A DNA stretch of 14,035 nt from Planctomycetaceae bacterium. GTDB lineage: Bacteria > Planctomycetota > Planctomycetia > Pirellulales > UBA1268. The translations under genes were made by a program, and so were the position numbers. This document shows, piece after piece, positions 1 to 7,137 of the stretch; position 1 is the first letter of the stretch; every line of letters starts with the position of its first letter. The stretch lies in contig JABHNP010000251.1 of NCBI GenBank assembly GCA_018694455.1, positions 1 through 14,035 on the forward strand, in the 5' to 3' direction. A model generated the notes under the pieces. The model was given only the letters and a program-made list of their open reading frames with translations. It searched no databases and was not told where the DNA came from.

Positions 1-2
1 AA

Positions 3-296
3 TCCGGGATTGAGGTTGAGACGGTTAAGAAATTGCAGGAAGGGCACCCAAATCTTATAGATCATTTAATTGATGGTCGCGTGCAGTTAATTTTCAATAC
101 GCCGCGTGGTAAGGGAGCTCGTACCGATGAAGGAAGAATACGAGCGGCAAGCGTTCTCTACGGAGTTCCTTGCATCACGACACTTCCGGCAGCTGAGGCG
201 TGCGTGCGTGCGATGGAGGGGTTAAGGAGTGAGCCTATGAAGGTCCAGGCAATGCAGGATCGGTTTGTGGCAGGGGCAGTATCTATCAGTCGATGA
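3..296 (+). CDS. carB: Carbamoyl-phosphate synthase large subunit, C-terminal end (partial)
   Basis: This is the 3' end of carB, cut by the window start; 97 codons remain in the open frame before TGA. CarB makes carbamoyl phosphate from bicarbonate, ATP and ammonia supplied by CarA, feeding pyrimidine and arginine synthesis in the cytoplasm. What remains is the C-terminal methylglyoxal-synthase-like regulatory domain, recognisable from the run NTPRGKGARTDEGRIRAA followed by GVPCITTLPAAEA, which match the usual NTPxGKxxRxDExxIRxAA and GVPxxTTxxxAxA pattern. In well-studied CarB proteins this domain binds allosteric effectors such as UMP and ornithine; which effector acts here cannot be read from the fragment. 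The next gene, rlmKL, starts 27 bases after the stop, so the two may share a transcript. The ATP-grasp domains lie outside the window. Confidence 0.93.
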   Translation, partial: SGIEVETVKKLQEGHPNLIDHLIDGRVQLIFNTPRGKGARTDEGRIRAASVLYGVPCITTLPAAEACVRAMEGLRSEPMKVQAMQDRFVAGAVSISR

Positions 297-323
297 GCGT
301 TAACGAGAGTTCTGGCAGACACA

Positions 324-2570
324 ATGGAATCTCCTTTCCCGGAAGTGCCCGCGGGTCCACGGCCGTTACTATCTTGTGCCCCAGATGTCCCGCCAAGTTT
401 GACGGCAAGAACTCTCGATGGTCTTGAGTGGTTGTTAGCACGAGAGTTGGTATCACTCGGGGCCACAGATTTGCGCATAGGGCGTCGGACAATCGAGTTT
501 TCTGGATCTACCGAGACTCTCTACAGGGCGGTGTTGGAGTCTCGGGTAGCTATTAGAGTTCTGGAGCCGCTTGGTCGGTTTGCAGTGAGCTCGCCGGAAA
601 CACTTTATGCATCGATATCGAGTGTGGATTGGGCAAAGCATCTACGGCCAAATCAAACTCTTCGCGTCGATGCCCGAGTCCACGACACATTTATAGACCA
701 CTCACTCTATGCGTCTCAAGTTGTCAAAGATGCAGTTGTAGATGGTGTACGAGCCGTACATGGTCGCCGGCCCAATGTGCAACTGCATGGTGCGAGTCTC
801 CGGCTATCCCTTCATCTTTCTGGAGAGACCGCAACACTTTTTCGTGATGCTGCTGGTCAGTCCTTGCATCAGCGTGGTTGGCGTCAAGGAAGAGTCGAGG
901 CACCTTTGTCGGAGGTGCTAGCTGCTGGAGTTCTTGGTATTACGGGATGGCAGGTGGGTGAGCCTTTGTTGGACCCAATGTGTGGTTCCGGAACACTAGT
1001 TATCGAGGCAGCAACTCGAGCGGCTGGTCTTGCGCCAGGTTTATTGCGAGCGAGAAAGAGAAATCAAGGATTTTTTCGATTTCATGATTTTAATCGAGAG
1101 CTCGCAAAGAGGATTTTGATCGATCTTGAGGAGAGAGCCAGAACACCTTCCGGTAGTTTTTATGCAAGTGATCTCGATCCAGATGTGATCCAGGTTGCAG
1201 AGCAATCGGCTGCCCTCGCCGGTGTAGCAGATTATGTAACATTCTCATGCAAACATTTTGAGGCTGTGATCCCAAAAGAAGACTCGGGCTTGATTGTTAC
1301 GAATCCACCGTACGGAGAGCGACTCGCTCAGCTAAGAGCAGGCGCTGTATTTCGGCGACTTGGTGATTGGTTAAAGAATTCATGTCCGGGTTGGCGTGCC
1401 GGGGTGCTTGCTCCTGTTGAACTCTCTAAATCAATTGGCCTGAAGCCAGATCGTCGAGTGATTCTTTCGAATGGTCCAATTGAGTGCAGGTTGATTGAAT
1501 TAGTTATTCGAAAAAAGAAAGTCTTAACGGAGATTGTGGAAGAACAATCGGCGATAAACTCTGATGTAGAGTCTTTGGGTTCAACGAAGAGGGCATCACG
1601 AAGTATCAATGATCAAATAGGTGATTTTCGACGACGTCTTGCGAAGCGAAGTCGTCATTTGGCGCGATGGGCAAGAAGACAAGGGATTGAAGCATATCGT
1701 CTTTATGATCGTGATATCCCTGAGATTCCTCTTGTTATCGATAGGTACGGTGATTGGCTTCATACAGCTGAATACGAGCGTCCTCATGAGCGGACGGCTA
1801 TTGAACATGACGTCTGGCTCGACCGCCTCATGGAGGCAGCCGCGGACGAGCTGGGACTTGCGACAGATAGTGTTTTCTTAAAAGTGCGTCGTCGGCAGCG
1901 TACTGGCGGGCAGTATGAAAAGCTAGATGATCGCTCTGCAAATTTTCTTGTGGGTGAACACGGATTAAAATTTGAAGTTAATCTTTCTGATTATCTGGAT
2001 ACAGGCCTGTTCCTCGATCATCGACAAACTCGATCAATGGTTCGCGAAGATGCTCAAGATCGTTCCTTCCTAAACCTTTTTGGGTATACAGGTAGTTTCT
2101 CTGTCGCGGCAGCTGCTGGTGGCGCCGAATCAACGACGACTGTCGATCTTTCAAATACATATCTTGAGTGGGCGCGAAGAAATTTATCAGCAAATGGGTT
2201 TTTAGATCGACGGCAGCATGTCCTTGTGCGGGATGATGCCCGGGCCTTCCTCGAACACCGTAGTCGTCGAGGCGAGCGTCCATTCGATCTTGTGGTTGTT
2301 GATCCCCCGACATTTTCACGTTCCGCGAGGCAGCAGCAGGATTGGGACGTTCAGCGGGATCATGTCGAGTTGCTTCAGGCCGTTGCCCGAAATCTTACTG
2401 CATGCGGGGTTGTTTATTTTTCAACAAATTACCGGAGATTTAAATTTGATGAAAACCTTCTGGCCAATATCTACGATATATATGAGATCAGCCGGCGGAC
2501 GGTACCAGAAGATTTCAGAAATACCCGAATTCATCGTTCGTGGAAATTTGTGAAGAGGGCGGGATCATGA
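324..2570 (+). CDS. rlmKL: Fused 23S rRNA (guanine) methyltransferase RlmKL
   Basis: This 748-aa protein matches the two-enzyme fusion known as RlmL/RlmKL, about 700 aa in E. coli, where the N-terminal half makes m2G2445 and the C-terminal half m7G2069 in 23S rRNA using S-adenosylmethionine. A THUMP-type RNA-binding region occupies roughly residues 30-175. The first Rossmann methyltransferase has the SAM motif LDPMCGSGT (216-224) and the catalytic NPPYGERL (327-334). A charged linker, about 398-445, leads into the RlmK half, with FLNLFGYTG (582-590) as SAM loop and VDPPTF (659-664) as catalytic motif. Both active sites look intact. The ATG at 324 follows carB by 27 bases, with only a weak purine stretch upstream. 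The stop overlaps the start of the transporter binding-protein gene as ATGA, suggesting translational coupling. Target bases are inferred from the family. Confidence 0.93.
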   Translation: MESPFPEVPAGPRPLLSCAPDVPPSLTARTLDGLEWLLARELVSLGATDLRIGRRTIEFSGSTETLYRAVLESRVAIRVLEPLGRFAVSSPETLYASISSVDWAKHLRPNQTLRVDARVHDTFIDHSLYASQVVKDAVVDGVRAVHGRRPNVQLHGASLRLSLHLSGETATLFRDAAGQSLHQRGWRQGRVEAPLSEVLAAGVLGITGWQVGEPLLDPMCGSGTLVIEAATRAAGLAPGLLRARKRNQGFFRFHDFNRELAKRILIDLEERARTPSGSFYASDLDPDVIQVAEQSAALAGVADYVTFSCKHFEAVIPKEDSGLIVTNPPYGERLAQLRAGAVFRRLGDWLKNSCPGWRAGVLAPVELSKSIGLKPDRRVILSNGPIECRLIELVIRKKKVLTEIVEEQSAINSDVESLGSTKRASRSINDQIGDFRRRLAKRSRHLARWARRQGIEAYRLYDRDIPEIPLVIDRYGDWLHTAEYERPHERTAIEHDVWLDRLMEAAADELGLATDSVFLKVRRRQRTGGQYEKLDDRSANFLVGEHGLKFEVNLSDYLDTGLFLDHRQTRSMVREDAQDRSFLNLFGYTGSFSVAAAAGGAESTTTVDLSNTYLEWARRNLSANGFLDRRQHVLVRDDARAFLEHRSRRGERPFDLVVVDPPTFSRSARQQQDWDVQRDHVELLQAVARNLTACGVVYFSTNYRRFKFDENLLANIYDIYEISRRTVPEDFRNTRIHRSWKFVKRAGS

Positions 2571-3832
2571 AGAACAATCGGTTTTGTCCACAGAATCGCT
2601 CATCCTTGAGACAGGGATGGGTTGTCGTAGCTTGCACGGCGGTCGGTTTAAGTTGTTTTGGGTGTCAAGAAACGAACTCGAATCGGATATGTCTTGTTTC
2701 AAGTTTGCCACGGACTGGTGTGTCCGGGCAGGTGAGTGATGAGGTTGTGCAAGGAATTCGACTTGCAATCGAAGAGGTCAAAGGAAGAGTTGGGAGATTT
2801 ATGCTTGAATATCGTGATCTCGACAATAGTGCTTCAGTATCAGGCCGGTGGACGAGTGAAGGTGAGGCAGCCAATGCTCGCCTCGCGGTACAAGATCCCG
2901 ATGTGATGGCTTATGTAGGCACTCTCAATTCAGGAGCGGCCCGCGTTTCAATGCCAATTCTCAATTATGCAGATTTACTAATGGTGTCGCCAGCGAACAC
3001 AGCGGTGGGTCTGACGAAGCCAGGGCTTGGTATCCCGGGGGAACCCGGAGTGTACCGTCCTTCAGGTAGGTTGAATTACATCAGGGTTGTGCCGGCTGAT
3101 GATCTACAAGGTCCACTTGCTGCAGATTGGGCATTTGGGCGTGGGGTGCGACGAGTTTTTGTAGTTGATGATGCTGGTGTTTATGGGCAAGGTGTTGCGT
3201 CTCTCTTCGCTGATCGATGTCGAGAGAAGGGCATGGTGGTTCTTGCGCATGTTTCAATTGATCCACAGGCGGCTGAGTTTAAATCATTTGTTAGATCAGT
3301 AATGAGTGCTGACCCAGACCTTGTTTATTTTGGTGGCAGCGCTCGAACAAAAGGTGGTCAACTCGCGCGTGATCTCGTGTCAGCTGAAAGTGAAGCAATT
3401 CTGTTGGTATCTGACGGATGTCGTACCAAAGCATTTCTTGATGCGGCAGGTGCAGCCTCTTTAGAGGGACGATGCTTTGCCACATCTGCAGGATTATCTC
3501 CACAACAATCAGATTGTTCAAAAATCATGTTTCTTCAGCGGTATCAGCAAAAATATGGAACATGCCCGAGCAATGCCGCAATTCATGGTTATGAGGCAGC
3601 GAGACTTGCAATCCGAGCAATTGCTGACGTAGGGCGTAAAGATCGTCGTGCGATTGTAGAATCTGCTTTTGCAAGCCGAGTAGACGACGGTGTGCTTGGG
3701 GACTGGAGCATCGATGTAAACGGGGATACGACACTTCAGGAGGTGTCCGTAAGTGTTGTTCGTAATGGTACATTTGAGCATGAAGAAGTTGTGCCAGCTG
3801 CTGACATAGGCAAAAAGAACGTCAGCAGATAA
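2567..3832 (+). CDS. Branched-chain amino acid-type ABC transporter substrate-binding lipoprotein (LivJ/LivK-like)
   Basis: This is a periplasmic binding protein of the Peripla_BP_6 / Leu-Ile-Val family, 421 aa from the ATG at 2567. That start is preferred over the in-frame GTG at 2540 because it forms an ATGA overlap with the rlmKL stop and places a basic N-terminus before the hydrophobic segment. The signal segment (about 17-32) ends in CFGC with Cys33, a slightly unusual lipobox that would give a lipid-anchored protein. The mature part has the two-lobe type I fold: VGTLNSGAARVSMPILNYA (117-135) and SPANT (141-145) in the ligand cleft region, YIRVVPADDLQG (171-182), then DDAGVYGQG (201-209) and PDLVYFGG (250-257) in the second lobe. 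The ligand cannot be fixed from sequence; amino acids, amides and urea are all handled by this family. It is the first gene of a four-gene transporter set. Confidence 0.88.
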   Translation: MKNNRFCPQNRSSLRQGWVVVACTAVGLSCFGCQETNSNRICLVSSLPRTGVSGQVSDEVVQGIRLAIEEVKGRVGRFMLEYRDLDNSASVSGRWTSEGEAANARLAVQDPDVMAYVGTLNSGAARVSMPILNYADLLMVSPANTAVGLTKPGLGIPGEPGVYRPSGRLNYIRVVPADDLQGPLAADWAFGRGVRRVFVVDDAGVYGQGVASLFADRCREKGMVVLAHVSIDPQAAEFKSFVRSVMSADPDLVYFGGSARTKGGQLARDLVSAESEAILLVSDGCRTKAFLDAAGAASLEGRCFATSAGLSPQQSDCSKIMFLQRYQQKYGTCPSNAAIHGYEAARLAIRAIADVGRKDRRAIVESAFASRVDDGVLGDWSIDVNGDTTLQEVSVSVVRNGTFEHEEVVPAADIGKKNVSR

Positions 3833-3835
3833 GAC

Positions 3836-3856
3836 TAAGGAAACAGATTTTCCTTA
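3836..3856 (+). promoter_or_regulatory. Intercistronic hairpin between binding-protein and permease genes
   Basis: TAAGGAAA (3836-3843) and its exact reverse complement TTTCCTTA (3849-3856) form a perfect 8-bp stem around a 5-base loop. It begins three bases after the binding-protein stop and no U-tract follows, so it does not look like a complete intrinsic terminator. Its place in the only sizeable gap of the transporter genes fits an RNA-stabilising or partially terminating element that keeps binding protein more abundant than permeases, as REP-type elements do in some transporter operons. That role is inferred. Confidence 0.45.
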
Positions 3857-3882
3857 CGGCTCACTTTGTCGGGATACAGTGC

Positions 3883-4800
3883 GTGGACGTAGCATCCTTT
3901 CTTCAGCAATGCGGTATCGGAATCACAAGTGGTGTGTTTCTTGGGCTGATGGCCGTGGGGTATACTCTCGTGTATGGGACTGTGGGACTCATACATTTTG
4001 CGCACGGGGATGTCGTGATGCTTGGTGGTTGCCTAGCACTCGCAATCCTATCATTTCTAGTGCCCCTTCCAGTTGTTCCGTTGACGGGTTGCTTGGCGGT
4101 GATTCTAGCTGCTATGTGCAGTGGTTTATTCTGTGGTTGCCTCAATGTCTGTATTGATCGATTTGTGTACCGTCCACTGCGAGACGCGCCTCCTCTGTCA
4201 CCGCTTGTATCAGCAATTGGTGTTTCATTTGTGCTCATGAATGTGGGGCTTGTTTGGATTGGGCCAACTGATCGAGCATTTCCAAAAATTTTTCTAGACA
4301 CCACTCATTCAGTTGGCGGAATCTCTATTCTGATGGCTGATCTTCTGGTTCTTGCAATTAGCGTCCCACCACTTTTATGCCTGTATGTTCTCCTTCGGCA
4401 AACTCGTTTTGGAAGATCGTTACGTTCAATTGCTGCAATTACCCGTGCAACAGCTCGTTCGGGTGAAGCAGGGAAGCTTATTGGGGCAACTTTTTTTATT
4501 AGTGGATTTTTGGGTGGTGTTGCGAGTGTCGCGGCAGGTATTCATGCGACAACAATTAATTACCAGATGGGACACCAGATGGGCCTGTATGCTCTTACCG
4601 CAGCAGTCCTTGGTGGCATTGGAAGTGTACCCGGTGCAATCGTTGGTGGACTAGTTGTTGGATTACTCCGTGCGATTTCTGTGGCTGTGCTCGGTCCTCG
4701 CTGGGCCATGGCATCGGTGTTTCTTGTCCTTATTGTTTTCCTTGCTTTTCGTCCCCAAGGAATTTATGGGAAATCAAAAACAAGAGGAGGGCAACATTGA
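3883..4800 (+). CDS. Branched-chain amino acid-type ABC transporter permease, LivH-like
   Basis: This 305-aa, strongly hydrophobic protein belongs to the LivH branch of the BPD_transp_2 permeases and would form one membrane half of the importer. Family hallmarks are the N-terminal helix followed by YGTVGLIHFAHGDVVMLGG (31-49), the segment VYRPLRDAPPLSPLVSAIG (95-113), the C-terminal LTAAVLGGIGSVPGAIVGG (238-256) and the closing FRPQGIYG (289-296). The start is GTG, with GGGA (3871-3874) eight bases upstream as a weak ribosome site. The cytoplasmic loop after FGRSLRSIAA (176-185), which in LivH proteins carries the coupling helix that docks on the ATPase, reads TRATARSGEAGKLIG and departs from the usual AARxxGxxxxxV pattern. 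The stop overlaps the next gene as TTGA. It is very likely a real permease; the substrate is unknown. Confidence 0.9.
   Translation: MDVASFLQQCGIGITSGVFLGLMAVGYTLVYGTVGLIHFAHGDVVMLGGCLALAILSFLVPLPVVPLTGCLAVILAAMCSGLFCGCLNVCIDRFVYRPLRDAPPLSPLVSAIGVSFVLMNVGLVWIGPTDRAFPKIFLDTTHSVGGISILMADLLVLAISVPPLLCLYVLLRQTRFGRSLRSIAAITRATARSGEAGKLIGATFFISGFLGGVASVAAGIHATTINYQMGHQMGLYALTAAVLGGIGSVPGAIVGGLVVGLLRAISVAVLGPRWAMASVFLVLIVFLAFRPQGIYGKSKTRGGQH
4785..4791 (+). promoter_or_regulatory. Strong ribosome binding site for the livM-like gene
   Basis: AGGAGGG lies inside the last codons of the livH-like gene. It is 5 bases before the TTG at 4797, which overlaps the livH-like stop as TTGA, and 11 bases before the in-frame ATG at 4803. 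Either start would work; the spacing slightly favours TTG. Confidence 0.6.
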
Positions 4801-5879
4801 AAATGTACACGGGGTCCTTAGCTTGTTTTTTGAAGTGTTCTAAAAGAAACTGGGAAATACCGGTTTTCACAGTGTTAGCCCTTGCTCCATTGTTCGGTCC
4901 TGCATTTGCAGGTGGGCTTGGTGGGCAGATTACCTCAGTGTTTATAATCTGTATCGCTGCTCTTGGCCTCAATGTTATGGTGGGATTTACTGGATTATTA
5001 CACCTCGGGATCGCATCTTTTTTTGGATTGGGAGGGCTTTTCCTGGCCATTCTCACGGTCCCAATGAATCCGTTAGAGATAGGTTTTCTTCCGGCGGTTC
5101 TCGTGAGTGTTGGGATCACCGCCGCGATTGGAACGTTGCTCGGCTCTCCAGCGTTACGACTACGGGGAGATTATCTAGCGATTGTTACTCTTGGTTTTGG
5201 TGAAGTAGTTCGTGTTTTATTTCTCAACTTGGAGAACGTAACAGGAGGTACGCAAGGTCTCGGTCCAGTTCCGCCACCAGGGTTTGGAGTGTTTGTTACT
5301 GGAATAGATCTTGGTAGAGAATTTGTTGTTGATTCGAGATGGTTCTACTACCTGTCACTGGTCATACTCTTTTCTGTAGTGCTGCTTGTGCGAATTCTTG
5401 AAAAATCAACGCTCGGCAGAGCATGGGTTGCCGTTCGTGAGGAGCCGCTCGCCGCCGCCACAATTGGTATTTCGGTAGCAAAAGTTCGGCTTTCGGCTTT
5501 CACCATAGCCGCTGCGATAGCCGGACTTGCGGGCTGTCTGTCGGTCGCAAGCATCGGTACTACAGGAGACCCAAACGCTTTCGGGTTTAATCGGTCGGTT
5601 GCAATTCTTTGCGCCGTAATTATTGGTGGTCTTGGGAGTATTCCAGGAACACTTGTCGGTGTCACAATATTGTTTGGTTTTGATATCGTTGTGATCCCTT
5701 GGGTGGATGCTTGGATGCAGCGTCTCCAGTCGCAAGTATTTGAAACAAATCTTTTCGCACTTGGAAGTTGGCGGTTAGCGTTGGTAGGTATCGCGTTGAT
5801 TGTTGTGATGCGATTTCGTCCTGTTGGCCTTGTTCCATCGCGACGTTTTGCAGCAGAGTTACAGGAGTCACAGCAATGA
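4797..5879 (+). CDS. Branched-chain amino acid-type ABC transporter permease, LivM-like
   Basis: This 360-aa multi-helix membrane protein is the LivM partner of the upstream LivH-like permease. Diagnostic segments are GLNVMVGFTGLLHLGIASFF (57-76), SPALRLRGDYLAIVTLGFGE (117-136), GGTQGL (150-155), the coupling-helix region GRAWVAVREEPLAAATIGIS (207-226) followed by KVRLSAFTIAAAIAGLAG (229-246), and the C-terminal VIIGGLGSIPGTLVG (274-288) and FRPVGLVP (340-347). Unlike the LivH-like subunit, its coupling region is close to the family standard, so this half should still be able to dock an ordinary ATPase. A TTG start at 4797 with a strong upstream ribosome site is used; ATG 4803 is the alternative and would remove two residues. 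The stop overlaps the next gene as ATGA, which points to coordinated synthesis of the permeases and the LivG-derived protein. Confidence 0.9.
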   Translation: MKMYTGSLACFLKCSKRNWEIPVFTVLALAPLFGPAFAGGLGGQITSVFIICIAALGLNVMVGFTGLLHLGIASFFGLGGLFLAILTVPMNPLEIGFLPAVLVSVGITAAIGTLLGSPALRLRGDYLAIVTLGFGEVVRVLFLNLENVTGGTQGLGPVPPPGFGVFVTGIDLGREFVVDSRWFYYLSLVILFSVVLLVRILEKSTLGRAWVAVREEPLAAATIGISVAKVRLSAFTIAAAIAGLAGCLSVASIGTTGDPNAFGFNRSVAILCAVIIGGLGSIPGTLVGVTILFGFDIVVIPWVDAWMQRLQSQVFETNLFALGSWRLALVGIALIVVMRFRPVGLVPSRRFAAELQESQQ

Positions 5880-7126
5880 CCTCTGGGGATGTTATGAAAG
5901 TCGGGGACGCCTCCGTACTCTCGGCGGACATTCCGCTTTTGAGTATCGATCGGCTTACAGTCCAATCTGGTGCTCTTCCCGTTATTGATAATTTAGAACT
6001 TGATGTGGCAGCAGGCAGCCGTGTTGCAGTTGTAGGTTCAGGGAGAGGCTCTAGGGCTGCTTTGCTTGATGCTATATGTGGTTTGCGTTCAGCAACGTCA
6101 GGTTCAGTCCGGTTGGATGGCCGACGATTGAAACAGGCTTTCTCGGCAAAAACATTTTGGGGCATTTTATTTACCGGAGTTCTGGTTGGCTTACTCTGTG
6201 CAGCAGCGGCAGTAGACATCGATCGGCTGTGGCTGGCTGTCGTAAAACGGGGTCTCGTAGTTGAAGAACCTTTTACGATCACAACTTTTGGCAAACGGCT
6301 ACGTAGTTATTTTCGTGCAGAATTAGCGATTGATCGCTTGGCGGGTAACTGGCGGATTGTGACTGCAGATGGACGAGAGGTTCTTGCGGTGCGACGTGAT
6401 TTGTCCGAAGCCCGTGAATTGCGAAACCAGATGCAAGCTGCAGTAACAGCTCGGCGAATTGGACCAGGTGTTATTCCAGATATTACTGACTTAGTGGGCG
6501 ATGCTAATGAGCCACAACGCGAGTTATTGCTTGACGAATCTACCTTAGACCGACTAGCTGCCGGAAAGAGACGTATTCGGTTTCGCGGCTGGTCTGCGTT
6601 TACTTTCGGATTGTTTCTCGGAATTGGGATGTCTTGGACAATCTGGCAGCGAGGGAGGCGGTTGCCGGAGGTGGCTGCCGGTGCTGGAGTAGCTCGGACT
6701 TTCCGAGTTCCAAGAGTGTTTCCTGCAATGACGATATTTGAAAATGTGCTTGTTGCGGTAGAGCAAGGCGTTCGTAGGAAGTCTTTATCGTGGTGGCAAA
6801 TGATTGATAAATCGTATTGTGTTTCAAGGACTGAAAAACTCATTCAGTCAGCTGGTTTGTCTGATCAGTCTTTTACGTTTGCTTCGGATTTATCGCTTTA
6901 CGAGCGACGTTGCCTGGAGATTGCTCGTGGTCTGGCCATGGATCCACGTATTCTTCTCGTTGATGAGCCGGCGGATGGTATAGCCACTCATCAGCAGGAC
7001 ATGTTGGCAAGTCTTCTGAAGGAAGTTTGTGGCAGGGACTTGACAGTAGTGTTGACTTCAGCGAGTGAAGGTTCACTTACAGAAATCTGTGATTATACGG
7101 TAAACCTGTCATCACATTCGGTTTAA
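5876..7126 (+). CDS. LivG-derived pseudo-ATPase with an inserted two-helix membrane domain
   Basis: This 416-aa protein starts like a LivG ATP-binding subunit (residues 20-85: beta strands, Walker A region, SGSVRLDGRRL) and ends like one (272-410: VARTFRVPRVFPAMTIFENV, then LEIARGLAMDPRILLVDEP). Between them lie about 185 residues replacing the dozen residues normal at this point. The insert has two predicted membrane helices (about 93-113 and 239-257) flanking a charged segment of about 125 residues, which would face outside if both ATPase parts are cytoplasmic. Key residues are changed: Walker A is GSGRGSRA (54-61) with no lysine at the usual place, the Q-loop reads TFR instead of TFQ, the signature is LSLYE instead of LSxGQ, and the H-loop histidine is absent near Ala396. 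Walker B Asp363-Glu364 remain. The usual LivG C-terminal tail is missing. The open frame and ATGA overlap with the livM-like gene argue against random decay. Function is unknown: regulator, anchor or non-hydrolysing partner. Confidence 0.75.
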   Translation: MTSGDVMKVGDASVLSADIPLLSIDRLTVQSGALPVIDNLELDVAAGSRVAVVGSGRGSRAALLDAICGLRSATSGSVRLDGRRLKQAFSAKTFWGILFTGVLVGLLCAAAAVDIDRLWLAVVKRGLVVEEPFTITTFGKRLRSYFRAELAIDRLAGNWRIVTADGREVLAVRRDLSEARELRNQMQAAVTARRIGPGVIPDITDLVGDANEPQRELLLDESTLDRLAAGKRRIRFRGWSAFTFGLFLGIGMSWTIWQRGRRLPEVAAGAGVARTFRVPRVFPAMTIFENVLVAVEQGVRRKSLSWWQMIDKSYCVSRTEKLIQSAGLSDQSFTFASDLSLYERRCLEIARGLAMDPRILLVDEPADGIATHQQDMLASLLKEVCGRDLTVVLTSASEGSLTEICDYTVNLSSHSV

Positions 7127-7137
7127 TCGACAATACT

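Noticed and set aside
5348..6294. Two long - strand open frames (205 and 210 aa) opposite the livM-like gene and the start of the LivG-like gene.
   Set aside because: They lie antisense to well-supported transporter genes, have low-complexity Thr/Arg/Ala-rich translations without recognisable motifs, and overlap one another.
6307..6843. A 178-aa - strand frame across the insert of the LivG-like gene, considered as the real gene in place of the insert.
   Set aside because: Its product has no domain or signal and no ribosome site, whereas the + frame is continuous and returns to LivG-like sequence with two clean membrane helices.
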